A stretch of 64,000 nt of DNA from Haemophilus influenzae (GTDB lineage: Bacteria > Pseudomonadota > Gammaproteobacteria > Enterobacterales > Pasteurellaceae), in assembly GCA_923172585.1 (NCBI GenBank), contig OV298644.1, positions 389,427 through 453,426 of the forward strand, in the 5' to 3' direction. The notes under the pieces are model-generated. The model was given only the letters and a program-made list of their open reading frames with translations. It was not told where the DNA came from and made no database searches. Position numbers and translations under genes: made by a program. Position 1 is the stretch's first letter. Each line of letters begins with the position of its first letter. Of the stretch, positions 52,882 to 63,195 are shown in pieces.

Positions 52882-53496
52882 CTACAATGCGGCTTTTAAT
52901 GCTTCACGAATAACTTGCTCACTGGTTAATTCAGGTTTAGCAACGCGTTTTACCATTTTTTCTGCTTCTACAGGTTTATAACCTAAAGCAATCAAGGCTG
53001 AAATTGCTTCATCAGATGAACTTTCCGAGTGGGATTCAATAGATGGGGATAATGGAATATGCGTACTTTCTACAAAGAAATCACTTTGTTTTACGCCTTT
53101 AAATTTACCTTTGAGTTCAACTAACAAACGTTCAGCTGTTTTTTTGCCAACACCTGGAATTTTAGTGAGTTTAGAAAGTTCTTCTCTCTCTATTGCATAG
53201 GCAAATTGTTCGACCGACATGGCGGATAAAATCGCTAAGGCTAATTTAGGCCCCACCCCATTTGTTTTAATTAATTCACGAAATAAAGTGCGGTCTGTTT
53301 TCTGGGCAAATCCAAAGAGTAAGTGAGCATCTTCACGAACAACAAGATGGGTGAATAAAGTTGTTTCTTGTCCAATTTCTGGTAAATCATAGAAACTCGT
53401 CATCGGCAAAAGCAATTCATAGCCTACGCCTTGCACATTGAGTAAAATTTCTGGAGGTTGTTTTTCTAAAAGAATGCCTTGTAAGCGACCGATCAT
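52882..53496 (-). CDS. ruvA: Holliday junction protein RuvA
   Basis: This 204-residue tetrameric protein grips the four-way junction. The N-terminal OB fold ([20 protein letters not shown]) precedes helix-hairpin-helix motifs ([16 protein letters not shown] and [16 protein letters not shown]) and a C-terminal RuvB-contact domain after an acidic, serine-rich linker. It is co-transcribed with ruvB. Confidence 0.98.
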   Translation of the reverse strand: MIGRLQGILLEKQPPEILLNVQGVGYELLLPMTSFYDLPEIGQETTLFTHLVVREDAHLLFGFAQKTDRTLFRELIKTNGVGPKLALAILSAMSVEQFAYAIEREELSKLTKIPGVGKKTAERLLVELKGKFKGVKQSDFFVESTHIPLSPSIESHSESSSDEAISALIALGYKPVEAEKMVKRVAKPELTSEQVIREALKAAL

Positions 53497-53530
53497 AATT
53501 CTTCCGAATGATAAAAAAATTAACGCATAG

Positions 53531-53560
53531 AATAAAATAAAACTGGACGAACATCCAGTT
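53531..53560 (-). terminator. Terminator-like hairpin at the end of ruvC
   Basis: On the minus strand, AACTGGA-TGTTCG-TCCAGTT is followed by TTATTTTATT and overlaps the ruvC stop. It would reduce readthrough from ruvC into ruvAB. Confidence 0.75.
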
Positions 53561-54131
53561 AAATTTTTAATCTAAAGCGTCCTCGGCTATATCTGGTCTT
53601 TAAAAGTGCGGTCATTTTTTCTTGCGTTTCTGTCATTTTCACAGAATTGGCAATATGTAAAGAATGTTGAATAGAATGAGCGTGTGTAATCGCAATAGCC
53701 AACGCATCCGCTGCATCGGCTTGAGGTTTATCTGACAACTTCAAAATACGAGTCACCATTTCTTGCACTTGTACTTTATCAGCAGAACCAATGCCCACAA
53801 CCGTTTGTTTTACTAAACGAGCGGCATATTCAAAAACAGGTAAATCATTATTTACCGCTGCAACAATCGCCGTGCCGCGAGCCTGCCCAAGTTTCAATGC
53901 TGAATCCGCATTCTTCGCCATAAACACTTGCTCAATCGCAAACATATTAGGTTGAAATTGCGTGATGATTTCAGTTACTCCAGCATAAATGCGTTTCAAA
54001 CGGGTGGGTAAATCTTCAACTTGAGTACGAATTGCGCCACTACCGAGATATTCTAAATGTCTCCCTGTTTGGCGAATCACACCGTAACCCGTTACGCGAG
54101 ATCCAGGGTCAATACCTAAAATAATGCTCAT
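53559..54131 (-). CDS. ruvC: Holliday junction resolvase RuvC
   Basis: A 190-residue dimeric endonuclease that cuts junctions symmetrically. The four catalytic acids are visible: Asp in [14 protein letters not shown], Glu in FAIEQVFMA, and the Asp pair in [15 protein letters not shown]. It is upstream of ruvAB in the same direction, with a terminator between, and downstream of yebC. Confidence 0.98.
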   Translation of the reverse strand: MSIILGIDPGSRVTGYGVIRQTGRHLEYLGSGAIRTQVEDLPTRLKRIYAGVTEIITQFQPNMFAIEQVFMAKNADSALKLGQARGTAIVAAVNNDLPVFEYAARLVKQTVVGIGSADKVQVQEMVTRILKLSDKPQADAADALAIAITHAHSIQHSLHIANSVKMTETQEKMTALLKTRYSRGRFRLKI

Positions 54132-54143
54132 AATTTCTATAAA

Positions 54144-54168
54144 AAATGGGTAATTAAATTACCCATTT
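54144..54168 (-). terminator. Hairpin between yebC and ruvC
   Basis: AATGGGTAATT (54145-54155) and AATTACCCATT (54157-54167) form a dyad with T/A-rich flanks about ten bases after the yebC stop. It probably terminates or attenuates readthrough into ruvC. Confidence 0.65.
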
Positions 54169-54177
54169 ATTGCATTA

Positions 54178-54918
54178 TTAAAGTTGAGATGCCACTTCGT
54201 CACAGATTTCTCCGTTGTGATATACGTTTTGTACGTCATCACAATCTTCCAACATATCAATTAAACGAAGTAATTTTGGTGCAGTTTCAATATCAAGATC
54301 GACGGTTGTTGATGGAATCATCGTTACTTCAGCTTCTTGTACTTTAAAACCAGCTGCTTCAATGCCATCGCGCACTGAACCTAAATCTTCCCAAGCAGTA
54401 TAGATTTCAAATGAACCATCATCTTGTGGTTGAATATCATCAGCACCCGCTTCGATTGCCGCTTCAGTTAAGGCATCTTCATCCGCTTCTGCGATTAAGA
54501 TTAAACCTTTTTTGCTAAATAAATAACCCACAGAACCTTCTGTTCCCAAGTTACCACCACATTTAGTAAAACTTGGGCGTACTTGTGAGATCGTACGGTT
54601 TGCATTATCACTTAAACATTCAACCATAACCGCTGTACCGCCTGGACCATAACCTTCATAGATTTTGGTTTCCATATTGGTGTCATCACCACCGCCTACA
54701 CCACGATCAATAGCGCGGTTGATAGTATCGCGCGTCATATTGTTACTAAGTGCTTTATCTACTGCTGCACGTAAACGCGGGTTAGCACTCACATCGCCAC
54801 CACCAATTTTAGCTGCGGTAACGAGTTCACGAATTAATTTAGTAAAAATTTTACCGCGTTGTGCATCTTGTGCTGCTTTGCGGTGTTTAATATTAGCCCA
54901 CTTACTATGACCTGCCAT
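54178..54918 (-). CDS. yebC: YebC/TACO1-family protein
   Basis: A 246-residue three-domain protein. The start [41 protein letters not shown] and the [13 protein letters not shown] motif are family marks. Members act as transcription regulators or, for the TACO1/YebC2 group, help translate proline-rich stretches; which applies here is uncertain. It neighbours ruvC as in many gamma-proteobacteria. Confidence 0.96.
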
Positions 54919-54929
54919 TTTATTTCCTT

Positions 54930-55376
54930 CTATTTATCTTTAAGAATATATTTTCTAATTGCTTCCGCGTTATTGGAAGATTTTGTCATTTGGATTGCTT
55001 GTTCAGGGGAAACCCATTGATATGCCAAATGCTCACTTAATATTGGTTCGAATTCTTGCTCCATTGCCAACAAAAACCAATGTTCACGGCAATACGTCAC
55101 ATTCGGTGCGTATTTATAGCGGAAATGTGGAAAAATTTCAAATTCTATGCTCTCATTGCAATCAAAAAGTGCGGTGGAATTTTCCGAAATTTCTAACCGC
55201 ACTTCTTCCCATAGCTCACGAATTGCTGTTTTTTTTGGTGTTTCACCACTTTCAATGGTGCCAGTAACAGACTGCCAAAAATCAGGATCATCTTGGCGTT
55301 GGAGCATTAAAACTCTGTTTGTATCTTTAGTGTAAATTACAACAAGAACAGATTGATTATTTTTGTATTGCATCAT
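54930..55376 (-). CDS. nudB: Dihydroneopterin triphosphate diphosphatase NudB
   Basis: A 148-residue Nudix hydrolase that removes pyrophosphate from dihydroneopterin triphosphate in folate synthesis. The Nudix box is [21 protein letters not shown]. The start is ATG 55376, matching the E. coli NudB start; a longer frame to 55403 would translate through the uptake-core hairpin. No clear ribosome site precedes it. An inverted pair of uptake cores lies inside the gene (55167, 55196). It follows aspS and precedes yebC, a common order. Confidence 0.92.
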
Positions 55377-55379
55377 TAA

Positions 55380-55405
55380 AAATGCGGTCAAATCTGACCG
55401 CACTT
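55380..55405 (-). terminator. Uptake-core hairpin between aspS and nudB
   Basis: On the minus strand TGCGGTCA-GATT-TGACCGCA, extended by AAG/TTT pairs, is followed by TTTTTAATG. The T-run touches the nudB start codon. It looks like an intrinsic terminator that limits nudB transcription from aspS. Confidence 0.7.
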
Positions 55406-55424
55406 CATTCCTAATATTTCAAAC

Positions 55425-57191
55425 TTATTCTGCTTTAACGACAGAAATTGCCAACTCTTCCAATGCCTGCGGATTTGCAAAACTCGGGGCTTCCGTCATT
55501 AAGCACGCTGCTGCCGTGGTTTTCGGGAAGGCAATTACATCACGAATGTTTTCTGTTCCAGTTAAAAGCATGGTTAAACGGTCTAAACCGAATGCTAAAC
55601 CAGCATGCGGTGGAGTACCGAATTTTAATGCATCTAATAAGAAACCGAATTTCTCGCGTTGTTGTTCTTCGTCAATACCAAGAATACGGAACACAGTTTG
55701 TTGCATTTTAGGATCAAAAATACGCACAGAACCACCACCCACTTCGTAGCCGTTGATGACCATATCGTAAGCATTGGCTACCGCACTTGTTGGATCAGCC
55801 TCTAATTGCTCTGGGCTGAAATCTTTTGGTGAAGTGAATGGATGGTGCATTGCTGCAAGATTACCTTCTTCATCACGTTCAAACATTGGGAAATCAATGA
55901 CCCAAAGCGGTTGCCATTCGTCTAAACGAGTTAAGCCAAGATCACGACCTAATTTCAAACGTAACGCGCCCATTGCATCAGTGGTAGTTTGCCATTTGTC
56001 TGCACCAAAGAATAAAATATCGCCAGTTTGTGCATTCACACGTTCTGCTAACGCTTTCCATACCTCTTCATTTAAGAATTTCGCAATCGGACTTTGCACG
56101 CCTTCAAGACCAGCATTAATATCGTTTACTTTTGCCCAAGCCAAACCTTTTGCACCGTAGATGCCTACAAATTGTGTATATTCATCAATTTGTTTACGAG
56201 TAATTTCTGCACCATTTGGTACTCGAATGACTGCAACACGGCCATTTGGATTGTTTGCTGGCTCATTAAATACTTTAAATTCAACGTCTTTTACGATATC
56301 TGCTACATCTACCATTTCTAATGGGTTACGCAAATCTGGCTTATCCGAACCAAAACGACACATTGCTTCTTGCCAAGTCATCACTGGGAACTTACCTAAA
56401 TCTACACCAATGGTATCAAGCCATAAATCGTGCACCATACGTTCCATAATTTCGCGGACTTCTGGCGCAGTTAGGAAAGAAGTTTCCACATCGATTTGAG
56501 TAAACTCAGGCTGACGGTCTGCTCGCAAATCTTCATCACGGAAACATTTTACGATTTGATAATAGCGGTCAAAACCAGACATCATTAAAAGCTGTTTGAA
56601 AAGCTGTGGTGATTGTGGCAATGCATAGAATTTGCCTTTATGCACACGGCTTGGCACTAAATAGTCGCGCGCGCCTTCAGGTGTTGCTTTGGTAAGCATT
56701 GGGGTTTCAATATCAAGGAAACCATTATCATCCATAAAGCGACGCACAAAGCTGGTGATTTTTGCACGGGTTTTCAAACGCTGCGCCATTTCAGGACGAC
56801 GTAAATCTAAATAACGGTATTTTAAACGTTGTTCTTCAGTATTGTTTTGATTAAAGTCGAGAGGCAACACATCAGAAGCATTGTAAACACGCAATTCCTT
56901 CGCTAACACTTCCACTTCGCCTGTTGCCATATTTTTATTGATTTGGTTTTCAGGACGCGCAATCACTTCGCCTTTAATTTGAATACAGAATTCATTACGT
57001 AACCCAGCAGCCGCTGTCAATGCATCTTGATATTTAGGATCAAAACAAACTTGCACAATACCATCACGATCGCGCATATCAATAAAAATCAAGCCACCTA
57101 AATCACGACGGCGATGAACCCAACCGCTTAATGTTACGTCTTGCCCGATATTGTTACGGTTTAATGCTCCGCAATAATGTGTACGCATCAT
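55425..57191 (-). CDS. aspS: Aspartyl-tRNA synthetase
   Basis: A 588-residue class IIb synthetase. It has an N-terminal OB fold ([28 protein letters not shown]), class II motif 2 ([21 protein letters not shown]), a bacterial GAD insertion, and motif 3 ([15 protein letters not shown]). The start MMRTHYCG has AAGGA seven bases before the first ATG; the second ATG (57188) is equally possible. It lies upstream of nudB with a hairpin between. Confidence 0.98.
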   Translation of the reverse strand: MMRTHYCGALNRNNIGQDVTLSGWVHRRRDLGGLIFIDMRDRDGIVQVCFDPKYQDALTAAAGLRNEFCIQIKGEVIARPENQINKNMATGEVEVLAKELRVYNASDVLPLDFNQNNTEEQRLKYRYLDLRRPEMAQRLKTRAKITSFVRRFMDDNGFLDIETPMLTKATPEGARDYLVPSRVHKGKFYALPQSPQLFKQLLMMSGFDRYYQIVKCFRDEDLRADRQPEFTQIDVETSFLTAPEVREIMERMVHDLWLDTIGVDLGKFPVMTWQEAMCRFGSDKPDLRNPLEMVDVADIVKDVEFKVFNEPANNPNGRVAVIRVPNGAEITRKQIDEYTQFVGIYGAKGLAWAKVNDINAGLEGVQSPIAKFLNEEVWKALAERVNAQTGDILFFGADKWQTTTDAMGALRLKLGRDLGLTRLDEWQPLWVIDFPMFERDEEGNLAAMHHPFTSPKDFSPEQLEADPTSAVANAYDMVINGYEVGGGSVRIFDPKMQQTVFRILGIDEEQQREKFGFLLDALKFGTPPHAGLAFGLDRLTMLLTGTENIRDVIAFPKTTAAACLMTEAPSFANPQALEELAISVVKAE

Positions 57192-57409
57192 TTCAAAATC
57201 CTTTGTACTCTTTTAATTATGCTCAAAAATCTGTCGCAATTATAGCGGAAAACCAAGAGAGATAAAAAGTTTATTTATGCTGACAAATCAATCAAAAAAG
57301 CAAAGAAAAGTAATAAATGTTCAAAATAAAGGCTTTTTTGTGCCATATCATCAGATTTTTTGTTATATTATGCGGCTTGTTGAGATTAAATTACGTTAAG
57401 GATAACCAC

Positions 57410-57928
57410 ATGTTATTTATCAATATTACTTTTGCCTGTATTTTAGCGATCCGTTTTTACAGTCTGTCTATTTCAATTCGTCATGAAAAAGCACTCATTG
57501 CAAAGGGTGCAATACAGTATGGTAAACGCAATTCCACACTGTTGTCCATTGCCCATGTTGCATTTTATTTTGCGGCGATCATTGAGGCTAATAAGCAAAA
57601 CCTGTCATTTAATAGCACTTCACAAATAGGGTTGGCGATTTTAATTTTTGCTATTGCAATGCTATTTTATGTGATTTATGAGTTAAAAGAGATTTGGACA
57701 GTAAAAATTTATATTTTACCAGAACATCAAATTAATCGCTCTTTCTTGTTTAAATACGTACGTCACCCAAATTATTTCTTAAACATTATTCCCGAATTAA
57801 TTGGTTTATCGCTTTTCTGTCAGGCTAAATATACCGCATTGGTTGGACTACCTATTTATTTGCTTATCTTAGCCGTGCGTATTAAACAAGAAGAGAGTGC
57901 CATGTCGCATTTATTTCCTAAATCATAA
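57410..57928 (+). CDS. Isoprenylcysteine-carboxyl-methyltransferase-like membrane protein
   Basis: A 172-residue protein with about five hydrophobic segments and the C-terminal FKYVRHPNYFLNIIPELIG motif of the ICMT/PEMT-like membrane methyltransferases, where the RHPxY region binds SAM. The substrate is unknown; bacterial members do not act on prenylated proteins as far as is known. ATG 57410 after AAGGATAACCAC is preferred; an upstream in-frame ATG (57317) has no ribosome site. Confidence 0.85.
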   Translation: MLFINITFACILAIRFYSLSISIRHEKALIAKGAIQYGKRNSTLLSIAHVAFYFAAIIEANKQNLSFNSTSQIGLAILIFAIAMLFYVIYELKEIWTVKIYILPEHQINRSFLFKYVRHPNYFLNIIPELIGLSLFCQAKYTALVGLPIYLLILAVRIKQEESAMSHLFPKS

Positions 57929-57974
57929 TTTATAAATTTCTTCTAAAATAACGACTCTTTCTCTCTGCCTTTAA

Positions 57975-58706
<732 letters not shown>

Positions 58707-58780
58707 TTCATAACAAATTTATTTAATTCAACTTTTTTATGGCATAATGCTCGCACTTTTATCAAAAAAGGATTAAATCA

Positions 58781-59188
58781 ATGCAAATTTTACACACTAT
58801 GTTACGCGTGGGCGATTTAGATCGTTCAATCAAATTTTATCAAGATGTTTTAGGTATGCGTTTATTACGCACCAGTGAAAACCCAGAATACAAATATACG
58901 CTGGCTTTTTTAGGTTACGAAGATGGCGAAAGTGCGGCAGAAATTGAATTAACATACAACTGGGGCGTAGATAAATATGAACACGGCACTGCATATGGAC
59001 ATATCGCTATCGGCGTAGATGATATTTATGCCACTTGTGAAGCCGTTCGCGCGAGCGGTGGTAACGTTACTCGCGAAGCAGGGCCAGTGAAAGGTGGATC
59101 AACCGTCATTGCTTTTGTTGAAGATCCAGATGGTTATAAAATTGAATTTATCGAAAACAAAAGTACTAAATCTGGTTTAGGCAACTAA
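58781..59188 (+). CDS. gloA: Lactoylglutathione lyase (glyoxalase I)
   Basis: A 135-residue metalloenzyme that detoxifies methylglyoxal as its glutathione hemithioacetal. The metal ligands are H5 (MQILHTML), the glutamate in [10 protein letters not shown], the histidine in [10 protein letters not shown] and the glutamate in YKIEFIE. This is the short Ni-dependent bacterial form. AAAGGA precedes ATG; a strong terminator follows. Confidence 0.97.
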   Translation: MQILHTMLRVGDLDRSIKFYQDVLGMRLLRTSENPEYKYTLAFLGYEDGESAAEIELTYNWGVDKYEHGTAYGHIAIGVDDIYATCEAVRASGGNVTREAGPVKGGSTVIAFVEDPDGYKIEFIENKSTKSGLGN

Positions 59189-59215
59189 AGTGCGGTCAAT
59201 TTTTATTGTATTTTT

Positions 59216-59248
59216 AATAACGTAGGGATTCCTACGTTATTTTATTTT
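59216..59248. terminator. Terminator after gloA
   Basis: AATAACGTAGG-GATT-CCTACGTTATT, an 11-bp stem, followed by TTATTTTTA, between gloA and rnt. Confidence 0.92.
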
Positions 59249-59261
59249 TAAGAGATAGATT

Positions 59262-59951
59262 ATGTCCGATTCTCAAGAAATCCCTTATCACAACCAATTA
59301 AAAAATCGCTTTCGTGGCTATTTCCCCGTCATTATTGATGTTGAAACTGCAGGTTTTGATGCAAAAAAAGATGCGTTACTCGAACTAGCCGCCATCACAT
59401 TAAAAATGGATGAAAACGGTTATTTGCATCCTGATCAGAAATGCCATTTTCATATCAAGCCTTTTGAAGGCGCAAATATTAATCCAGAATCCTTGAAATT
59501 TAATGGTATTGATATTCACAATCCACTACGTGGCGCGGTGTCTGAACTTGATGCAATCACGGGATTATTTCAAATGGTGCGTCGAGGACAAAAAGATGCG
59601 GATTGCCAACGTTCTATCATTGTGGCGCACAATGCCGCTTTTGACCAAAGTTTTGTGATGGCTGCCGCTGAACGTACTGGCGTAAAGCGTAATCCCTTCC
59701 ACCCTTTTGGCATGTTTGATACCGCAAGTTTAGCAGGATTGATGTTTGGTCAGACTGTTCTCGTTAAAGCCTGTCAAGCCGCAAAAATTCCTTTTGATGG
59801 TAAACAAGCCCATTCAGCGTTATATGATACCGAACGCACGGCAAAATTATTCTGCTATATGGTCAATCATTTAAAAGATTTAGGTGGTTTCCCACATATT
59901 GCGTCTGAACTAGAACAGGAAAAAACAACTGAAAAAGAGACCGCACTTTAA
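59262..59951 (+). CDS. rnt: RNase T
   Basis: A 229-residue DEDDh exoribonuclease that matures tRNA and other stable RNA 3' ends. The catalytic acids and histidine lie in [30 protein letters not shown] and [15 protein letters not shown]. The uptake core at 59940-59948 overlaps its last codons (ending TAL), so the uptake signal forms the extreme C-terminus. Intact. Confidence 0.97.
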   Translation: MSDSQEIPYHNQLKNRFRGYFPVIIDVETAGFDAKKDALLELAAITLKMDENGYLHPDQKCHFHIKPFEGANINPESLKFNGIDIHNPLRGAVSELDAITGLFQMVRRGQKDADCQRSIIVAHNAAFDQSFVMAAAERTGVKRNPFHPFGMFDTASLAGLMFGQTVLVKACQAAKIPFDGKQAHSALYDTERTAKLFCYMVNHLKDLGGFPHIASELEQEKTTEKETAL

Positions 59952-60025
59952 GAAAAATAAAAAACTGGTTGCAATCGTTTTATTTTTCCAGTAGTTTAAA
60001 AGCAATTCTTATTTGGAGATAAAAA

Positions 60026-60070
60026 ATGAACATTATCCGTCGTCACCATCATCACCATTCAACTGAATAA
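60026..60070 (+). CDS. hisL: Histidine leader peptide (attenuator)
   Basis: A 14-residue peptide, MNIIRRHHHHHSTE, with five consecutive histidine codons (60044-60058) and a good ribosome site TTGGAGAT six bases upstream. It is too short for ORF callers. It is followed by alternative RNA hairpins and an intrinsic terminator, the standard layout of a his-type attenuator. The gene controlled here is a transporter, not the his biosynthetic operon. Confidence 0.9.
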   Translation: MNIIRRHHHHHSTE

Positions 60071-60071
60071 T

Positions 60072-60166
60072 CTTTCAGGTTTTTGGTGTGCTTGGAAGAT
60101 TTCTTCCGAGCTGACAGGATAATAAAAATCTTACCCCTCGGAAGGCAACTTTCGAGGGGTTTTGTT
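60072..60166 (+). promoter_or_regulatory. Histidine attenuator: pause hairpin, antiterminator and terminator
   Basis: Hairpin 1:2 pairs 60091-60098 with 60103-60110 (CTTGGAAG/CTTCCGAG), extended by 60072-60078 with 60111-60117. Segment 60103-60110 can instead pair perfectly with 60137-60144 (CTCGGAAG), the antiterminator. That would disrupt the terminator stem 60134-60143/60150-60159, which ends in TTTTGTTTT. The sharing of 60103-60110 and 60137-60143 makes the structures mutually exclusive. Low histidyl-tRNA is expected to favour readthrough. Confidence 0.88.
60134..60166 (+). terminator. Attenuator terminator
   Basis: CCCCTCGGAA pairs with TTTCGAGGGG around GGCAAC, followed by TTTTGTTTTAT. 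It is 98 bases ahead of the transporter start codon. Confidence 0.93.
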
Positions 60167-60264
60167 TTATTTACGATATAGGAGGCATTAATTTAGCGTT
60201 ATTCTTTATTCAATAAAAATTTTAAAGTAAAGTATTTATCATTTAATTTACAAGGAAAAACACA

Positions 60265-61617
60265 ATGTTATCAAACCCTGTTGTTATCTCAATCATCGTT
60301 TTGCTGGCACTTAGTTTGCTACGCATCAACGTTATTATCGCACTGGTGATTGCTGCGCTTACCGCAGGATTTATCGGTGATTTAGGTTTAACTAAAACCA
60401 TCGAAACCTTTACAGGCGGCTTAGGTGGAGGTGCTGAAGTCGCAATGAACTATGCAATACTTGGAGCGTTCGCCATTGCTATTTCTAAATCAGGCATTAC
60501 TGATTTAATCGCTTATAAAATCATCACAAAAATGAATAAAACACCAACTGCTGGCAATTTAACTTGGTTTAAATATTTCATTTTTGCGGTATTGGCATTG
60601 TTTGCCATCTCCTCTCAAAACTTACTTCCAGTGCACATTGCTTTTATTCCAATCGTTGTACCACCACTACTTTCAATCTTTAACCGTTTAAAAATTGATC
60701 GCCGTGCAGTAGCTTGCGTACTTACATTTGGTTTAACTGCTACCTATATGTTATTACCAGTAGGCTTTGGAAAAATCTTTATTGAAAGTATTTTAGTTAA
60801 AAACATTAATCAAGCTGGCGCAACCTTAGGTTTACAAACAAATGTAGCACAAGTTTCTTTAGCAATGTTGTTACCTGTTATTGGAATGATTTTAGGCTTA
60901 CTCACAGCCATATTTATTACCTACCGTAAACCACGTGAATACAATATCAATGTTGAAGAAGCAACAACTAAAGATATCGAAGCTCACATTGCTAATATTA
61001 AACCAAAACAAATTGTTGCAAGTTTAATCGCGATTGTCGCGACCTTCGCAACACAATTAGTCACAAGTTCAACTATCATTGGCGGTTTAATTGGCTTAAT
61101 TATTTTCGTACTATGTGGCATTTTCAAACTAAAAGAAAGCAACGATATTTTTCAACAAGGCTTGCGCTTAATGGCAATGATTGGCTTTGTAATGATTGCT
61201 GCTTCAGGTTTTGCAAATGTGATTAATGCCACCACTGGCGTAACAGATTTAGTACAAAGCCTAAGTTCTGGTGTTGTGCAAAGTAAAGGTATTGCCGCAT
61301 TATTAATGCTTGTCGTTGGTTTATTAATTACAATGGGTATTGGCTCATCATTCTCTACAGTACCGATTATTACATCAATTTACGTACCACTCTGTTTATC
61401 TTTTGGTTTTTCTCCATTAGCGACAATTTCTATTGTAGGTGTAGCAGCGGCTTTAGGAGATGCAGGTTCGCCCGCATCAGACTCAACATTAGGCCCAACA
61501 TCAGGCTTGAATATGGATGGCAAACACGATCACATTTGGGATTCTGTTGTACCTACCTTTATTCACTATAATATTCCATTATTGGTATTCGGCTGGATTG
61601 CAGCAATGTACCTTTAA
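60265..61617 (+). CDS. NhaC/YuiF-type transporter, predicted histidine permease
   Basis: A 450-residue, 11-12 helix inner-membrane carrier of the Na+/H+ antiporter (NhaC-like) superfamily. It contains the paired ion-binding style segments ISSQNLLPVHIAFIPIV and GDAGSPASDSTLGPTSGLN. General annotation would be Na+/H+ antiporter. The histidine leader directly upstream argues strongly that it imports histidine (inference). AAGGAAAAACACA precedes ATG. It ends in a terminator that touches priC. Confidence 0.85.
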   Translation: MLSNPVVISIIVLLALSLLRINVIIALVIAALTAGFIGDLGLTKTIETFTGGLGGGAEVAMNYAILGAFAIAISKSGITDLIAYKIITKMNKTPTAGNLTWFKYFIFAVLALFAISSQNLLPVHIAFIPIVVPPLLSIFNRLKIDRRAVACVLTFGLTATYMLLPVGFGKIFIESILVKNINQAGATLGLQTNVAQVSLAMLLPVIGMILGLLTAIFITYRKPREYNINVEEATTKDIEAHIANIKPKQIVASLIAIVATFATQLVTSSTIIGGLIGLIIFVLCGIFKLKESNDIFQQGLRLMAMIGFVMIAASGFANVINATTGVTDLVQSLSSGVVQSKGIAALLMLVVGLLITMGIGSSFSTVPIITSIYVPLCLSFGFSPLATISIVGVAAALGDAGSPASDSTLGPTSGLNMDGKHDHIWDSVVPTFIHYNIPLLVFGWIAAMYL

Positions 61618-61624
61618 CGATTAT

Positions 61625-61649
61625 AATCCCCCACTTGGGGGATTTTTTT
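61625..61649 (+). terminator. Transporter terminator overlapping the priC ribosome site
   Basis: AATCCCCC (61625-61632) pairs with GGGGGATT (61637-61644) around ACTT and runs into TTTTT. The 3' arm GGGGGA is also the only ribosome site for the priC ATG at 61650. Confidence 0.85.
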
Positions 61650-62238
61650 ATGACTGTTCAACAACTTATCCAACGCTTAGATCAAAAAGTTCAACAACTT
61701 TATCAAGCTCATTTATCCAAACGAGAAGAAAAAATCTTCGCCAAATTTGACCGCACTTTATTTAGTGAAAACGGACAAACTGTTGCCTTTTATCTAAAGG
61801 AAATTAATCAAACCCTTGATAAAATAAAATCCCTACAATCTGAAAATCCTGATCATTACATCTTCATTACCAAACGCTTACTTGCCCAATGTACTGCGCT
61901 ATCAGAAGCACTCACGCATAAAAATAAGCATTTAACTTAATCACAAACAACATCCATACAAACGCATTCAAAAATCTCAACATAGCATTCATAAATTACC
62001 ACCAAGAGAACGCCTAGAAAAATATTACGAAGCACGAGAACAATTGAATAATCTTTATCGACAGCATAAAGATTTAGCACAAGCTGAAAAAAATAATGAT
62101 GAGAAAATACGTTATGCTCAACTTGCAGAAGTTTATAAAAAACGCCAGCAAAAATGCCAAGATGCAATCGATCTTTTAGAAGAATATTTGGTGTTTAAAG
62201 AAGAAGTGGAAAACCGTGAAAACACAGAAAATAGATGA
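61650..62238 (+). pseudogene. priC: priC: primosomal replication protein N'', frameshifted
   Basis: Two frames together give a PriC-like helical protein: MTVQQLIQRLDQKVQQLY, FAKFDRTLFSENGQTV and HYIFITKRLLAQC up to TAA at 61940. In the next frame, HKQHPYKRIQKSQHSIHKL, PRERLEKYYEAREQLNNLY and KKRQQKCQDAIDLLEEYL run to 62238. Removing one base near 61934-61938 joins KNKHL to NHKQHPY, the usual PriC layout of about 195 residues. PriC helps reload DnaB at stalled forks. The uptake core at 61750 encodes DRTL. Confidence 0.85.
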
Positions 62239-62289
62239 TGAGAAATAAAAAAACTAATTCTTCCGAATTAGTTAGCTCGTAAAAATTGA

Positions 62290-62379
62290 TGGCGGAGGAA
62301 TAGGGATTCGAACCCTAGGAGGGCGCAAACCCTCGCCGGTTTTCAAGACCGGTGCCTTCAACCACTCGACCATTCCTCC
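62290..62379 (-). tRNA. tRNA-Ser (anticodon TGA)
   Basis: The reverse strand starts GGAGGAATGGTCGAGTGG, has anticodon loop CTTGAAA (TGA), a long variable arm (CGAGGG...CCCTCC), the GGTTCGAATCC T-arm and an encoded CCA; 90 bases. Confidence 0.97.
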
Positions 62380-62476
62380 GTGATTTAACGAGCGTGAATA
62401 ATACGTTCTCTAATAAAAACCGTCAAGTAGAAATAATCTCATTTTTATCAAGTGATTATTTTTACCACAGCTTATA

Positions 62477-62515
62477 AAAAATGCCTTTCCTATTTATGAA
62501 CGGAAAGGCATTTTT
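62477..62515 (-). terminator. Terminator of efp
   Basis: AAAAATGCCTTTCC (62477-62490) and GGAAAGGCATTTTT (62502-62515) form a 14-bp stem with T-run on the minus strand, 76 bases after the efp stop. Confidence 0.9.
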
Positions 62516-62591
62516 ATTGAATGAATTTCAGTGCTTTTTATTACTGCACAATACACCACAGAAATTAACCGCACTTTTATCATCTAAGAAA

Positions 62592-63158
62592 TTATTTTAC
62601 GCGAGAGACGTATTCGCCAGAGCGGGTATCAACTCTGATAACTTCACCGATTTGAACGAAAAGAGGTACTTTTACGACTGCGCCTGTGCTTAATGTTGCT
62701 GGCTTACCGCCAGTGCCTGCGGTATCGCCTTTAAGACCTGGGTCTGTATCGACGATTTCTAATTCAACAAAGTTTGGTGGCGTAACAGTAATTGGCGCAC
62801 CATTCCATAAAGTCACGATACAATCTGCTTGGTCTAATAACCATTTTTCTGCATCGCCTACGGCTTTTGCATCAGCAGAGTACTGTTCAAATGTTTCTGG
62901 GTGCATAAAGTACCAGAAAGCATCGTCTTTGTATGAATAAGTTAAGTTAAGATCCATAACATCAGCCGCTTCAACCGAAGTGCCAGATTTAAAGTTTACG
63001 TCTAATACTTTGCCTGAAATTAATTTACGAATACGAGTACGAGTGAATGCCTGACCTTTGCCTGGTTTTACAAATTCATTTTCAACGATGACACAAGGCT
63101 CGCCGTCTTGCATAAATTTTAGACCTGGTTTGAAATCACTGGTAGTATATGTAGCCAT
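62592..63158 (-). CDS. efp: Elongation factor P
   Basis: A 188-residue, three-beta-domain protein that relieves ribosomes stalled at polyproline. The modified residue is K34 in [10 protein letters not shown], the lysine that receives beta-lysine. The C-terminal [31 protein letters not shown] region is typical. Divergent from epmB, whose product makes the beta-lysine donor, so the substrate and the modifying enzyme share one intergenic region of 37 bases. Confidence 0.98.
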   Translation of the reverse strand: MATYTTSDFKPGLKFMQDGEPCVIVENEFVKPGKGQAFTRTRIRKLISGKVLDVNFKSGTSVEAADVMDLNLTYSYKDDAFWYFMHPETFEQYSADAKAVGDAEKWLLDQADCIVTLWNGAPITVTPPNFVELEIVDTDPGLKGDTAGTGGKPATLSTGAVVKVPLFVQIGEVIRVDTRSGEYVSRVK

Positions 63159-63195
63159 ATTTGAAATATCCTAAAAATGAGAGATGGTTTGAAAA

